Shown: piece after piece, positions 46,003 to 57,800 of the stretch
Layout of the letters: each line of letters begins with the position of its first letter
Position numbering within the stretch: the stretch's first letter is position 1
Origin: Microthyrium microscopicum
Taxonomy: Eukaryota > Ascomycota > Dothideomycetes > Microthyriales > Microthyriaceae
DNA length: 64,000 bases
Reading direction: 5' to 3'
NCBI GenBank assembly: GCA_010405405.1
Contig: MU004240.1
Coordinates: 1,675,687-1,739,686, forward strand
The notes under the pieces: model-generated
Databases searched by the model: none
Told to the model about the DNA's origin: nothing
Seen by the model: only the letters and a program-made list of their open reading frames with translations
Translations under genes and position numbers: made by a program

Positions 46003-46331
46003 TATAAAGAATCCTTATAGGTTTAGTATTATAGTATTTAGATATAGAGATCTAATCTTATAAATAAGATCTCTTTATTCTATTTAGGATTAGTATATCT
46101 AAGGATCTATATAAGGAATTCTTATAAATTTAGTATTATAGTATTTAGATATAGAGATCTAATCTTGTAGATAAGATCTCTTTATTCTATTTAAGGTTAG
46201 TATATTTAAGGATTCTCTAGGCCCTATATCTTTATATCTATAGCTATATTTCTAAATCTCTTCTCTTTATACTTAGATCTTATAATACTAGCTACTTTCT
46301 ACTTGTCTATTATACCTATTAGCTCCTTATA
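46003..46331 (+). repeat. 3' LTR of gypsy element (329 bp)
   Basis: Preceded by the polypurine tract and followed by the AGAAT target duplication. Differences from the 5' LTR are nearly all C/T or G/A. Confidence 0.9.
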
Positions 46332-46336
46332 AGAAT

Positions 46337-47157
46337 TATAAAATAAAATAAACTATTAATTTAGAATAGATAGAATTTAATAAAAGTAGATATAAAAGTT
46401 CTAAGTAAGATAAGTAAATTTAATATTTAATAAAGTAAATATATAGAGATTTATAAATTAGCTTAATTTACTATTATAACTTATAATATAAATATTATAA
46501 GTATAACTAAATAATTAATATCTAGATTAAATTAGTATTTAATTTAATAGTAAGCCTAAAGAAGTATACTACTCTTAATAATATTATATACTACGTCTAA
46601 CTTATATAATAATAATATATTACTACTAATTTATACTACTTTAAGAACTTTTAAACTTCTAAACTTTTATTTTAGTAGTAAAAATTATCTTTATTTATAA
46701 TAAAATTACTAATATTTAATAAGGTAGCGCTCTTATATAATATTATAACTTACTTAAAAGGGTCTAATAAGCTATACGTAGGTTTTAGTATAGTTATAAG
46801 ATTATATTTTAAATAAAGATATTAATTTATAAAAAAGCTTATTAAATTTAGTAAAGAAATATTCTTTATAAGGACTACTTACTTATAATATCTTTCCTAA
46901 AGTAGGCTATATATAGATTTTAATATAATTATAAAAATATATTATAAGTAAAGATATTAATTTATAACGAAGCTTAAAAGAAGCTTACTAAATTTAATAA
47001 AAAAATATTCTTTAAGCTATATATAGATTTTAGTATAGTTATAGAAATATATTATATATAAAGATATTAGTTTATAAAGAAGCTTACTAAGTAAGAGAAT
47101 ATTCTTTAAGCTATATATAGATTTTAGTATAGTTATAAAAATATATTATAAGTAAAG
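46337..47157 (+). repeat. Long repeat R, copy 1, right part
   Basis: Continues copy 1 after the gypsy insertion and matches 53341 onward and 61138 onward. It enters the 94-bp tandem array and is cut by the assembly gap. Confidence 0.75.
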
Positions 47158-47252
47158 NNNNNNNNNNNNNNNNNNNNNNNNNNNNNNNNNNNNNNNNNNN
47201 NNNNNNNNNNNNNNNNNNNNNNNNNNNNNNNNNNNNNNNNNNNNNNNNNNNN
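47158..47252. other. Assembly gap (95 N)
   Basis: A run of N lies inside the 94-bp tandem array and joins two unrelated repeats. True size and continuity are unknown. Confidence 0.99.
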
Positions 47253-47570
47253 AGATATATATAAGATAATATATACTTTATTAGAAATATTATAAAACTA
47301 TTTAAAATATTTTAAACTTATTAAGTATATTATAGTTATTTAAAACTTATTATAAAAATATTAGATATATATAAAATAATATATACTTTATTAGAAATAT
47401 TATAAAACTATTTAAAATATTTTAAACTTATTAGATATATTATAGTTATTTTAAACTTATTATAAAGATATTAAATACGTATAAAATATTATATACTTTA
47501 TTAAAAATATTATAAAACTATTTAAAATATTTTAAACTTATTAAGTATATTATAGTTATTTAAGTATAGC
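47253..47570. repeat. 110-bp tandem repeat, three units
   Basis: Units start at 47253, 47363 and 47473 (agatatatataa/gataatatatac and variants), the last incomplete. Distinct from the 94-bp array on the other side of the gap. Confidence 0.85.
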
Positions 47571-49452
47571 TTATACTATACTTAAGTAAATTTATTATAA
47601 CTAGAGCTACGTATAATAGAATATAAATAATACTTACTAGTAACTTTCTATATACTAAATATATCTAGATATATCTAGATATTAGTATTTAAATATATTT
47701 AGTATCTAGATAAAGTAATTATAATCTTTAAGTAAAAAATATAATTTTTAGAGAAAAGAATTAAAGATTACTATATAATTAGCTACTAAGGCGTAATAGC
47801 TTTTTCTAACTAGTTAAGATATTACTATTTCTATATTTTATGTTCTAAGTAAGCTATATATTACTTTTATAGTTTATCTTTCTTAAATATTCTAATTAGT
47901 CTTTAATATTATTATTCTAGTCTTAGTAAGTTATAAGTAAGATATATAATTAAGCTTTTATCTTTTAGACCTAATAGAAAGATATATCTCTTATATTTAT
48001 TATAGCTAATTAAGAAGATATTTAAGGACTTAGTAGTTACTACTATAAGTAGTTACTAAAAAGTAATAATCTTTTTTTTCTAGTTAAAATAGTAATATTT
48101 CTATATTTTATACTCTACTAAGTAAGCTATATATTACCTTTATAGTTAAATTAAGTAATTATATTAATAAATATATTTATATTTCTAACTAGTTAAAGAA
48201 GTAGCTAAGGACTACTTTAAGCTCTATTTATAAGTAGATAGATTAGATACTTAGAGTAATAATAATTATTTAGAAGTTATTACTATATATAGAAACGTTA
48301 CTTACTAGTAACTTCTATTATATTTAAATATATTTAGTACTTAGATAAAGTAGTAATAATATTAAGAGTAAGTAAAATAATAGTACCTTTAGTAGTATAT
48401 TAGTTAATTATAATAATAAAAGTAATAGTAAGTAGTATATAAATTAAGTTAAGTCTATATATAATACTTCTTATTATTATAAAGTACTACTATATCTACT
48501 TTTATTCTACTAGTCTCTAAGATATAGATTATAATAGTAACTATTACTCTAGTATTATTATTAATTATAATATTACTAATATCTATATTTAGAACTTCTA
48601 TTTCTAACTTTACTTTATACTTTAAAGTACTACTTATTCTATATACTATATAATTCTTTATAATAAGGTTCTATATACTTATTATATTAAGAGTAAAATA
48701 TTACTTCTATTAAGCTATAAGTAGCCTAGTTATTATTTTAATTATATAGTACTACTTACCTCTTTATATAATTAATAAAGTTAGAGATTTATCTACTATT
48801 TCTAGTCTAATAGAAATTAATATTAAAGACTAATTATAGTATACTAAAGAAGTTTTTCTTACTTTACGCTACTTAAAAAATATTATTAACTTTTTTTTTT
48901 CTTAAATTATTTTTCTTATAGAAATAAGAAAGTTTTCTTTAAAAATTTCTATATCTAGTACTATTATATAGTTATTAAACTAGGTAAAGATACTTAAGTA
49001 ATATAGTAAAGAAAGAATTATCTTAAACTTTATCTATAAATAGGTAGATTAAATATTTAGAGTAATAACTAATACCTATAGTAGTAAATTTATTTAGTAT
49101 ATCTAATTATACTTATAGTATATTCTAAAAATTCTATATAAAGCCTTATAACTCTTAATACTATATATTATCTAGAAGTTATTACTATATATAGGAATAT
49201 TACTTACTAGTAACCTCTATTATATATAATAAGCTATAGAACTTAAGTAAGTAGATAATTAGATTATATTCTAGAATTTATAAATAAAAGAAAGAGAAAA
49301 AAAGATTTAGAAAAGCTATAGATTTATAAAGAAAGTAAGTCTACTTAGTAAATCCTTAGGCGTACTAATCCCTTTAGGTCTAGTATATAATCTTATAATA
49401 AGATCTTTCTTATAATACTACTATAAAGCTTATAAAGAAGAATTATTATATA
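47571..49452 (-). repeat. AT-rich repeat DNA, probably including the 3' LTR of the minus-strand gypsy remnant
   Basis: On the minus strand a purine tract (complement of cttctctcttt, 49453-49464) precedes a segment starting tatataataattc, the layout expected of an LTR start. Repeated blocks near 47620, 48285 and 49195 (acttactagtaac) show local duplications. No gene. Confidence 0.4.
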
Positions 49453-51951
49453 ACTTCTCTCTTTAGTATAGCTTTCTAGGCTATAAACTACTAATTATAT
49501 TTACTTTTCTAATCTATTTTATTTTAATTTAGTCTAGTCTAATCTAGTCTAGTCTAGTCTAGTCTAGTCTAATAAACTTTTAGTAATAAATAATATTTTA
49601 ATTCTTTTATAGTATAATATTAACCTTACTAGTTATTTAAAGCATCTTAACCTCTAGCCTACTAAGGTAACTATTAAGAAGTATTAATAAACCTTAAAAT
49701 ATCCTTAGAATACTCTAGTTCTTAAGTCCTAGTAGTCTAGTAGTTAGTAATCTTATTAATATAAGAAAATTAGTAATATAATTATTTACTTCTCCTAATT
49801 AGTAAGAACGCTATTAAAGTTATAATTAATACTATTACTAGTAGGCTCTAGTATTAGTAGTATCTAGGTAAGATATAGACTTAGCTTATTAAAGTACTAA
49901 GTATAAAACTTAGTAATAAGCTCTAGTATATTCTTAATAACTATTTAATTATACTATTTAGCTTTATTATAACTAGTATACTTAATCTTATATTATAGCT
50001 TCTTATATTAACTAGTAAAGTAGCTATTAATAATAGTATTAATAAATTATTTATTATTATTTATAGTTTCTCTAATAACTACTAGTAGTAAATTAGTATA
50101 CTTAAGTAGCTTAGTATTATCTATAATATAGTAGAGAACTTAGGCGTAGAAAATATTATATATCTTTATAAAAGAAGAGAGATTAAGTTTATAGATAATA
50201 GTATTAATCTTTTTAATTATATAAAAAGAGCCTATATTCTTATTATCTAGAGTCTTTAAAAGATATAAAGTAAAGTAGTTCTATATATCTAAGTAAACCT
50301 AATTACTTAGTACTAGATCTAAAGCTATATAGTAATAATAGTTAGTATATTCTATCTACTAAGCTTATATCTAGATTAATTACTTTATTAAGTAATTATA
50401 TATCTTAGCGTAACTTATTTATATTATATTTATATTAATAGCTTCTTTATTAGTAGTTATAAAGGCGTTTATAGGTTTTAGAAAGTAATATAAGAACTTA
50501 AGACCTAATTAAGAATTAAATTTATTTTAAGCTTTAAAAGGTATAACTTTTATAATAGTATTTATAGTAAAATTAACTATAAATTTAGTAAAGAGTAGAA
50601 GGACTATCTAGTTATCTTAATTCTAATTAATAAATATATATAGAAATTACTTAAGTATAGTAACTAAAATTTCTATTATACTATTAGTCTTAAAGTAGAA
50701 TACTATACTAAAATAGAGTATTATATTTATATATTTATATAAGCACTTCTAAAATATAAAGGTAAATTAACTACTATAGTCTAAAAGAATTATTAATAGC
50801 TAGCTAATAAGCTTTTATATATAGTTAATAAAGGCTAATACTATTAAGTCTATAAATAGATCTAATAGTAAAATAAAATATTAAGTTTATATATATTAGT
50901 TAATAACTACTATAACGTATTAGTAGATTATATCTTAGTATAAATAGTAAGATAATAAGATAGTAAAGTTAATAAAGATATTAGACTATATATACTTAAG
51001 AAAAAAGAATTAACGTAGGAAGCTTTACTTCTTTTAATAAATAGATTTAATAAATATATATTTATAATCTTTAATAAAGCTCTTAATATTCTATAATATC
51101 TTAGACTACTAGTAATTTTTTTATAAGTAGTAATAAGTTATTACTACTTTATTATAGCTTATAGCTTTATAGCTATACGCGCTCTATATAGTATAATGCT
51201 AAAGCTTACTTTAAGAAATAAAGATTTAGTTATAATAAAGAATTATCTTATTAGTAGCTACTATATAGTCTCTAAGCTTAATCTATTCTTATTTTAAAAT
51301 ACTAAAAGATAAGAAGAGCTAGTAGTTAGTTTTAGTATAGTAAATAGTAATTATTATTTTATTATACTTTATTACATTTATAATATTTTATAGAAACTAG
51401 TTACTATTAAAATCTAGAAATAAGTTATCTCTTAAAGAATTAAGTAGCTTATTCTTAAGCGTCTTCTTATTATTAAGAGACTCTTCTATAGAATTAAGTA
51501 GCTTATTTATAGAATTAAAAATATCTAACTTATTCTAAGTAATAGTAGCTAAGTATAGTATTAAAAGGTAAATAAGTTTAATAAGTAATATAGCTAGCTT
51601 TACTATGTATTCTATATTAAATTAGTATAGAAATAGTAAAAATTAAACTTATTAAGAAACGTAAAGGTTGTTATTACTTTATAAGATATCTTATAACTAA
51701 TAAGTAAAGGTATTTACCTTTCTATTAGCTATACCTAAATAGTACTTTATCTTAAAGTAAAACTAAGAGAGAAACTTAGCCTATCTAGCTTATTATTAAA
51801 AAAAACGTTTTATTATTATAAATATTTAAAGGTTATAGTAATTAGAGAATACTTAAATAGAGTTAATAGAGCTAAATAGCTCTAGTTCCTACTTTTTAAA
51901 TACGTAGATAATAGCTAGAAGCTCTTTATTATAAATATTATAATTATATTC
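49453..51951 (-). mobile_element. Ty3/gypsy remnant, 3' half (RNase H and integrase), minus strand
   Basis: Read on the minus strand, the right end gives a decayed RNase H (NY.IYDKELLAI-like, then a DH.NL box, then the ARWAEFLS-like and YRPG-like motifs near 51720-51870). It is followed leftwards by integrase motifs (D..SQF-like near 50757-50785 and FHP.TNG-like near 50680). The RT half is missing because repeat R copy 2 begins at 51952, inside RNase H. Stops in every frame. Confidence 0.65.
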
Positions 51952-52124
51952 TAACTACTATTATTAAATATTAAATAGGTATAAGAGATTTAATATAGCC
52001 TATATACTTACTAAGAAGAGAGTATCTAAGATTTAAAAAGTATTAGGTAAATATCTTATATAATAAATAATATTTAAATTAAAATATAAGTAAACTAAAA
52101 GATATAGAATTATAAAATAAGATA
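51952..52124 (+). repeat. Long repeat R, copy 2, left part
   Basis: Matches 38244-38402 and 60979 onward. It is interrupted after 52124 by the GC-rich insertion. The last 13 bases (ataaaataagata) are the left target duplication. Confidence 0.8.
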
Positions 52125-52125
52125 G

Positions 52126-52219
52126 GGGGGAGTAGTACAGTAGTAGTACTTGCGATCTCGCGGCAGGCCCTACCTGTTTGAGAATCCGCAGGGCACGGGT
52201 TCGATTCCCGTCTCCCCCA
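52126..52219 (+). tRNA. tRNA-like sequence with encoded CCA, anticodon unresolved
   Basis: Acceptor GGGGGAG (52126-52132) pairs perfectly with CTCCCCC (52212-52218), followed by A and then CCA. The T arm is ACGGG-TTCGATT-CCCGT (52195-52211), and the B box GGTTCGATTCC (52198-52208) is perfect. The D arm is GTAC-AGTAGTA-GTAC (52135-52149), with a short loop lacking the GG pair, so the A box is weak. A long variable arm, GCCCT/AGGGC (52167-52171 with 52190-52194), suggests a class II (Leu/Ser-like) ancestor. The anticodon arm is poor: CTTGC/GCAGG closes a 9-nt loop. It is probably a degenerate tRNA-derived head of the retroposon rather than a working tRNA. Confidence 0.55.
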
Positions 52220-52269
52220 CCACCCCAAAAAAGGCAATCGTTACTCGCTTTTAAAGCCACGTTCACCAC

Positions 52270-52298
52270 TTTTTAGGGAAGGTTATCCTTCCCTTTTT
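52270..52298 (+). terminator. Hairpin flanked by T5 runs, possible Pol III terminator
   Basis: TTTTT (52270-52274), a perfect 8-bp stem AGGGAAGG-TTAT-CCTTCCCT (52275-52294), then a T run through 52298. It is about 50 nt after the tRNA-like sequence, so a Pol III transcript would be about 150 nt. Confidence 0.4.
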
Positions 52299-53799
52299 AG
52301 CAGGTGTGGAGGACGAGCTACAGCTCTTTTTAACACGTCGCGGAAGGTGCAAATTTTTGTATCACGTGACCGCTGTATGCAGCCACAAGATCATCCTTGT
52401 CGAAGCCCCACCAACCAACAACGGACTAGCGTCAAAAATCACATGATTGGAAACCAGCCACAGCCACACGGCACGCAAAGCCACCAAAAAACAAGCCACA
52501 ATACCACCGAAGCGCAGCAAAATCGGCATGCCGAGACAATTCTTTTACGGCTCTTGGCAACTAGATCGGAGGATCGGCCCTGGCTCAGTAAGCTCGAAAT
52601 CTAGCCGCGTGAGGCGAGATCGGACCGAACGACACGGCAGTAAATCACGGCATCTAAGGACACCACGGCTCGGTAAGTACAGTACCCACGGGTCGGCATA
52701 ACGGCGCTACAAGATAAGTCGGCAGACTTGGGGAAAGTAACCCAGAACACGCTGGGCCGAAGGACCCTAGATCTCGGCTCGAAAGCGAAGCACAGCGTAG
52801 CGGATAGCCCTCGGCAAACCAGCGGCGCTGCCTCGGATTCGGTATTTAACGGCAAGAATAGAGGGATCTAACACAATAACAAGGAGGGAATCTCGGCCCC
52901 TCGGGGGACGACAATATCGGCAACTTTAGGAACTTGAAGCAGTAGACCGAACGGAAGAACAATAACCCGTAACGGATACCAGCCTAGAGAGGTGCCGCGG
53001 CTAGATATTACCCAGAATTCGGCTCTCCTAACCTACTAATGCTTCCGTGGCTCGGGAAGCCGATGGGGCTTAGCATAGTATTAACGGCCTCGGCACGGAT
53101 CGGCCTACGAAACACGATAGCAGGGTTTTCCCTTATATAGTTAGCGCCTTGGTTTGCCGAACATGTAGGGATTAGCCGAAGCCGGACCAGGCCCCAGGCC
53201 TGGAGTAAGCCGGCTCGGCTAGATTCGGATAGATCGGCTAATTAGATAAGGGTTTTTACCCGCTTATTAAGAGTAGCGTCTGCATAGCCCATTAGCGTAG
53301 CTGAAAGACAATAAACAAGATTCAATAATAAAATAAGATAAACTATTAATTTAGAATAAATAGAATTTAATAGAAGTAGGTATAAAAGTCTTAAGTAAAA
53401 TAAGTAAATCTAATATTTAATAAAGTAAATATATAGAGATTTATAAATTAGCTTAACTTACTACTATAACTTATAATATAAATATTATAAGTATAACTAA
53501 ATAATTAATATTTAGATTAGATTAGTATTTAATCTAATAGTAAGTCTAAAGGAGTATGCTACTCTTAATAATATTACCTACTACGTTTAACTTATAGTAT
53601 ATTACTACTAATCTATACTACTTTAAGAACTTTTAAACTTTTAAACTTCTATTTTAGTAGTAGAAATTATCTTTATTTATAATAGAGTTACTAATATTTA
53701 GTAAAGTAGTACTTTTATATAATACTATAGCTTACTTAGAAAGGTCTAGTAGGCTATATATAGGTTTTAGTATAGTTATAGAGTTATATTTTAGGTAAA

Positions 53800-54545
53800 G
53801 ATATTAGTTTATAAAGAAGCTTACTAAATTTAGTAAGAGAATATTCTTTATAAAGACTACTTACTTATAATATCTCTTCTAAGATAAGCTATATATAGAT
53901 TTTAGTATAGTTATAAGTATATATTATAGGTAAAGATATTAATTTATAAAGAAGCTTACTAGATTTAGTAAGAAAATATTCTCTAAGCTATATATAGATT
54001 TTAGTATAATTATAAAAATATATTATAAGTAAAGATATTAGTTTATAAAAAAGCTTACTAAGTAAAAGAATATTCTTTAAGCTATATATAGATTTTAGTA
54101 TAGTTATAAAAATATATTATAAATAAAGATATTAATTTATAAAGAAGCTTACTAAGTAAGAAAATATTCTTTAAACTATATATAGATTTTAGTATAGTTA
54201 TAGAAATATATTATAAGTAAAGATATTAGTTTATAGGAAAGCTTACTAAGTAAAGAAATATTTTTTAAGCTATATATAAATTTTAGTATAGTTATAAGAA
54301 TATATTATAAATAAAAATATTAGTTTATAGAGAAGCTTATTAAGTAAGGAAATATTCTTTAAACTATACGTAGATTTTAGTATAATTATAGAGACGTATT
54401 ATAAGTAAAAGATATTAATTTATAGAGAAGCTTACTAAGTAAGAAAATATTCTTTAAGCTATATATAGATTTTAGTATAGTTATAGAAATATATTATAAA
54501 TAAAGATATTAGTTTATAGAGAAGCTTACTAAATTTAGTAAGAAA
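53800..54545 (+). repeat. 94-bp tandem array in repeat R copy 2
   Basis: Units of about 94 bp, each containing gaagcttactaa, atattctttaagctatatat and gattttagtatagttata. Same array as in copies 1 and 3. Confidence 0.8.
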
Positions 54546-56017
54546 ATATTTTTTAGAAGGACTATACTTATAATATCTTTTCTAAAATAGCTTTAATAAA
54601 TAAAATAATACTATATAAAGGTTTTAATTAAGATAAATATTATAGAGCTTCTTTTTTAAAAAGATAAAAGTATAGTTAGAGATTTATAATTATAGTAAAA
54701 TTTAGTAAAGCTTAGTAATAGTAGTTCCTTACTAAATTACTTTATAGATAAGCCTTAGCTATAATATTCCTTTAGTAGTATTATTCCTTTTATATATATT
54801 ATTCTTTTAAGTTAGATATTATATCTTAGTAGTAAAAAAAGCGTAATTCCTTATTAAATAATATTATTCTAGTACGTTATTCTTTTTACTTATAACTACT
54901 TTATTAATTTCTAGTAAGTCTAAGTTACTAAAGACTTCTATCTCTTTAGCTATAACGTCTTTTAATACTTTTCTACTACTAATTTATATTTCTAAAAGTA
55001 ATATTTAGCTTCTAATATAATTATATAAGCTTTAAAATATTAATATAAAGTATTTTAGACTTCTTTATATATATTATATAAAGTAAAGTTACGTTTTAGT
55101 AAGTCTATATTTCTTAGCTTATATACTAAACTATTATATATACTATTTAGCTTACTAATTAATAGAACTACTAATACTAAAGGCGTAAATATTCTTTATA
55201 AATATTAATTATCTTATAAAACGTATCTATACTTAAATATTTAAGAGGCTAGCTTACTATTATAGAATACTATACTATAAAGAATATAAAAAAAGTAAGA
55301 AAATAATATAAGATTAGTATTAGAATAGTTAGTACTACTATATAATAATCTTATAAAGCTAAATTATATATAAGTTTATCTTTCCTTATTAAATTAAGTA
55401 TAACTAATATAATTAAATAATAGAATTATAATAAAGAAGGTTTAATAAAGTAAGATTTTATAGTATTAAGAAAAAGAAAGACTATAACTCTAATCTAGCT
55501 ATTATATCTAAGTAGTACTAAGCTAGTTTATATAGTAAGTAGTATATATACCTAAGTCTTATTAAGCTACTCTATAGCTATATTAAGAGCTAAATAAGTA
55601 GAAAAATAATATTTTTTTAGCTCTTTTATAAAAGAAGAAAAAAAAATATTATTTATAATTATCTAAAAAATTTTATATAACTTAAAATTATATAGAATTT
55701 ATAGTAATTATTCAAGCTTATACTATATAGTAGTTTTATACCTACGTAGTCTTATTATAATAATCTAGTAGTAAGTATTACTTTAGAAATAACGTCTTAC
55801 TACTATAAAGTAAGCCTTCTTAGTTAAAAAGCTCTTTCTATTTCTTAATTCTATATTCTCTAATATAGTATACTTTTATAGCTATCTAATTTAAATATAA
55901 AGCCTACTATACTATTCCTCTCTTAGAACTACTTAAAAGAATATATATAGTAAAATACTTTATAGTAAAATACTTAGTATTTTTCTTATAATATACGCTT
56001 TATAGATAACCTATTAG

Positions 56018-56222
56018 AATATATTAAAGTATCTACCCTTTAATAAAGAGATACCTTATATAAGGAATTAAGATATTATTTATTAGAATATATTAAAGTA
56101 TTTACTTTTTATAAAGAGATACTTTATATAAGAAATTAAGATATTATTTATTAAAATATATTAAAGTATCTACCCTTTATAAAAAGATATCTTATATAAA
56201 AGATTAAGATATTATTTTACTT
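56018..56222 (+). repeat. 68-69-bp tandem repeat, three units
   Basis: Units start at 56018, 56087 and 56155 (aatatattaaagtat, then cttatataagg and attaagatattatt). Confidence 0.85.
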
Positions 56223-57800
56223 ATTATATATATTTATTTTAGTAAAATAAAAAGAATAACTTATAGTTACTTTTTAAAGTACTATTTAATAATTACTTAG
56301 CTTTAAAGTAACTAAAATTAGTAAAGATTACTAGTTTAACCTATTTCTATAATCTAGTCTAGTTTTTTAGATATATAAGTATTAACTAGCTAGAATAGCT
56401 ATAAAGCCTTTCTATTATTAAGTAGTATTATTTAATACTACGTATTACTTAGGTAAGTAAAGCTTTCTATAATAAAGCTTATTAAGTAGTATATTTATAT
56501 TAATACTTAGTAAAATTACTATAAAAGTATCTTAGTAGATTTTAATTAATATTAAGACTCTTTTAAAGTAATAATATTATAATAATCTTTATAACTATTT
56601 ATATTTTAGTATTTATTATTAGAGATATCTTATTATACTTCGTTAGTTACTTTTTTCTAATACGCTTTCTAGAGAAGATTAAAATAATAAAGTATTTTTT
56701 ATATTAATTTTTTTCTTTTAAAAAAAATTTTAACGTTTTTAACGTTAATATATTCTATATTAATATATTATATTATATTAGGTTAATTTATAGTAATATA
56801 GATAGTTTTTAACTATTAATTAATTAGTATTTTAGTTATACTAAATATTATAACTACTTACTACTTAAAGATACTATATATAGAATATAAATAATATTAC
56901 TACCCTTTATTAGTTATAGTCTACTATAGACTACTATTTATAGTAGGCTTATTAATAATAACTAATTACCTTCTTATTTAGAGATTTTATCTTATAAATA
57001 AGCTTACTAGTTATAATAAAATAATTCTAGTATACCTTTTAAGTTTAATCTTATTCTTTCTTTACCTATTTTTCTAATAATACTTTTCTAAGACTATAGT
57101 TTTATATAACCTATTATACTTATATAGTAGTTATACTCTAGGCTAAAGTATAGTAATTAAGTTATTCTATATATTAAAAGAGCTTACGTTTTATAATATA
57201 AAGAAAAGTTAATTAAAAACTAGTATATTATTTAAATACTATCTAAACTAAATACTAGTAAGTTAGTAATTAAAAGGAAGGTTACCTAAAAACTAAAGCT
57301 AATTACTATAATTTTCTACTATAATTTTTAATTAAATTAGGCTATATAAAGACTTTCTAATATTATTATAGCTTTATTATTAGAGGTTAAACCCCCTAAA
57401 GCTATACCCGTTTAGACTACTCCTATTATATATAAATATCTTAATTAAAGAGTCTCTTAACTCTTCTTTCTTTTTAAGTTACCTTCTTATTTAGTAGGCT
57501 TATAATATAACTTATCTCTTTATTATCTAACTTATAATATTAGGTAACTTTAAAACCTACTTTCTTTCTATTTATTAATAAATAGCTAGAATAGTAGACT
57601 AAGATTCCTCTTACCTAATAACTACTAAACGAGATAGAGAAACGTCCTCTAAGAGCTTTACTTATAAAAACGTAAAAGCGTACTTTACGTATATTAGTTA
57701 ATAATAAATAAAGCTATAGAACTACTTAGACGTATCTTAGGAAGTAACTAATAATAGCTTATAGTAAGTAATAAATAGTATTTTACTACTTAATAATATA

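Larger units (their letters stand above)
38403..46331 (+). mobile_element. Complete Ty3/gypsy LTR retrotransposon, RIP-degraded
   Basis: Two 329-bp LTRs (38403-38731 and 46003-46331) are flanked by the 5-bp target duplication AGAAT (38398-38402, 46332-46336). An uninterrupted empty-site sequence is present in repeat copy 3. The original TG...CA ends now read TA...TA. A polypurine tract (aaagaaggagag, 45988-45999) precedes the right LTR. Decayed Gag/Pol signatures lie in plus orientation in the usual order: a zinc-knuckle-like stretch at about 41110-41150, the reverse transcriptase active-site box at 42964-42990 with both Asp codons now Asn (GAT to AAT), the RNase H DH(K/Q)NL box at about 43630-43644, and the integrase core start near 44485. 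Stop codons interrupt all frames, so it cannot be active. Order RT-RNaseH-IN identifies Ty3/gypsy rather than copia. Confidence 0.9.
52125..53327 (+). mobile_element. tRNA-headed retroposon-like insertion (1203 bp), not RIPed
   Basis: A GC-normal island rich in CG, CA and TG inside the RIP block. It is flanked by a perfect 13-bp direct repeat (ataaaataagata at 52112-52124 and 53328-53340), while repeat copies at 46337 and 61138 show the uninterrupted site. The 5' end is a tRNA-like sequence with a perfect Pol III B box. The 3' end is A-rich (gacaataaacaagattcaata). Inside there is no long open frame and no reverse transcriptase. Target duplication length and tRNA head fit target-primed retrotransposition of a SINE-like element, but 1.2 kb is long for a SINE. 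The host repeat was already RIPed when it inserted, because both duplication copies carry the same RIP-type bases. Confidence 0.75.
53328..57800 (+). repeat. Long repeat R, copy 2, right part
   Basis: Parallels 61138-64000 base for base until the window end (for example gaactactaatactaaaggcg at 55163 and a near copy at 63189). Right boundary not determined; 57800 is approximate. No open frame longer than background, and original coding content could not be read. Confidence 0.6.

Noticed and set aside
45909-49570. AGCCT/TAGTC runs as interstitial telomere repeats
   Set aside because: Fungal telomeres are normally TTAGGG. These 5-bp runs lie at equivalent positions in two gypsy elements and are part of them.
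52033-52269. Minus-strand frame containing GDGNRTRA
   Set aside because: This peptide pattern is the translation of the complement of a tRNA T arm, a known artefact, not a protein.
52347-52855. Short frames within the GC-rich insertion
   Set aside because: Overlapping on both strands, under 90 codons, no motif. The insertion looks non-coding.
47253-56222. CRISPR-like arrays in the AT block
   Set aside because: The 94-, 110- and 68-bp units are contiguous tandem repeats without unique spacers, in a fungal genome.
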